A stretch of DNA of 5,970 nt, taken from positions 1 to 5,970 of the forward strand of contig PSRF01000248.1 of assembly GCA_003175865.1 (NCBI GenBank), given 5' to 3'. Origin of the DNA: Blastocatellia bacterium (lineage in GTDB: Bacteria > Acidobacteriota > Blastocatellia > Pyrinomonadales > Pyrinomonadaceae). Shown here piece after piece: positions 5,923 to 5,970 of this stretch (position 1 is the stretch's first letter; the number at the start of each line of letters is the position of its first letter). Under the pieces are notes generated by a model. The model was not told where the DNA came from and did no database searches. It saw nothing but the letters and a program-made list of their open reading frames with translations. The position numbers were made by a program, and so were the translations under genes.

Positions 5923-5970
5923 CTTATCAAAATGCGGCGCGGTATCGCCGTTACTGTGATATACAATGCC

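Noticed and set aside
5955..5967. Extended -10-like sequence TGTGATATACAAT near the window end
   Set aside because: No matching -35 was seen and no downstream gene is visible, so it cannot be supported.
1..5970. CRISPR array, tRNA, rRNA, insertion sequence or attachment site
   Set aside because: No regularly spaced direct repeats, no cloverleaf or rRNA signature, and no transposase or terminal inverted repeats were seen. The heptamer elements are too short and lack spacers.

Overview
The window holds the 5'-proximal part of a bacterial str operon on the minus strand, in the order rpsL (S12), rpsG (S7), fusA (EF-G), tuf (EF-Tu, cut off by the window edge after 24 codons). Upstream of it lies a two-gene minus-strand unit: a TPR lipoprotein and a 56-residue single-pass membrane protein too short for routine ORF calling. 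A divergent plus-strand gene follows, for an exported protein with two Ig/PKD-like domains and an OmpA-like C-terminal domain, closed by a clear intrinsic terminator. The translation proteins are clearly bacterial. Moderate GC, str genes detached from rpoBC, 7-bp-period repeats in the spacers and the 'NDEKARLDN' type of OmpA-like tail make me favour Acidobacteriota, perhaps class Blastocatellia. That placement is inference from memory of such proteins, not a search result.

Layout: 1-72 tuf start; 73-148 spacer with a perfect 7-bp hairpin; 149-2248 fusA; 2249-2329 spacer with a heptamer-repeat hairpin; 2330-2800 rpsG; 2801-2895 spacer almost filled by a second, longer heptamer-repeat hairpin; 2896-3279 rpsL with a GTG start; 3280-3692 a long leader and a strong sigma70-type promoter (-35 TTGACA, 17-bp spacer, -10 TATAGT); 3753-3923 small membrane protein; 3942-4661 TPR lipoprotein; 4662-4866 divergent control region with a 17-bp perfect palindrome; 4867-5868 Ig-like/OmpA-like secreted protein with a TTG start; 5891-5922 terminator. 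I see nothing I can support in 5926-5970.

How the genes work together: rpsL, rpsG, fusA and tuf supply the decoding-site protein, a 30S head-assembly protein, the translocase and the tRNA-delivery GTPase, and the sequence supports one transcript starting near 3657. No convincing terminator separates the TPR/small-protein pair from the str promoter, so read-through is possible. The most unusual features are the two period-7 repeat hairpins placed between essential ribosomal genes, the roughly 380-nt rpsL leader, the unannotated small membrane protein, and the palindrome between the divergent envelope genes. I found no clearly novel multi-gene system.
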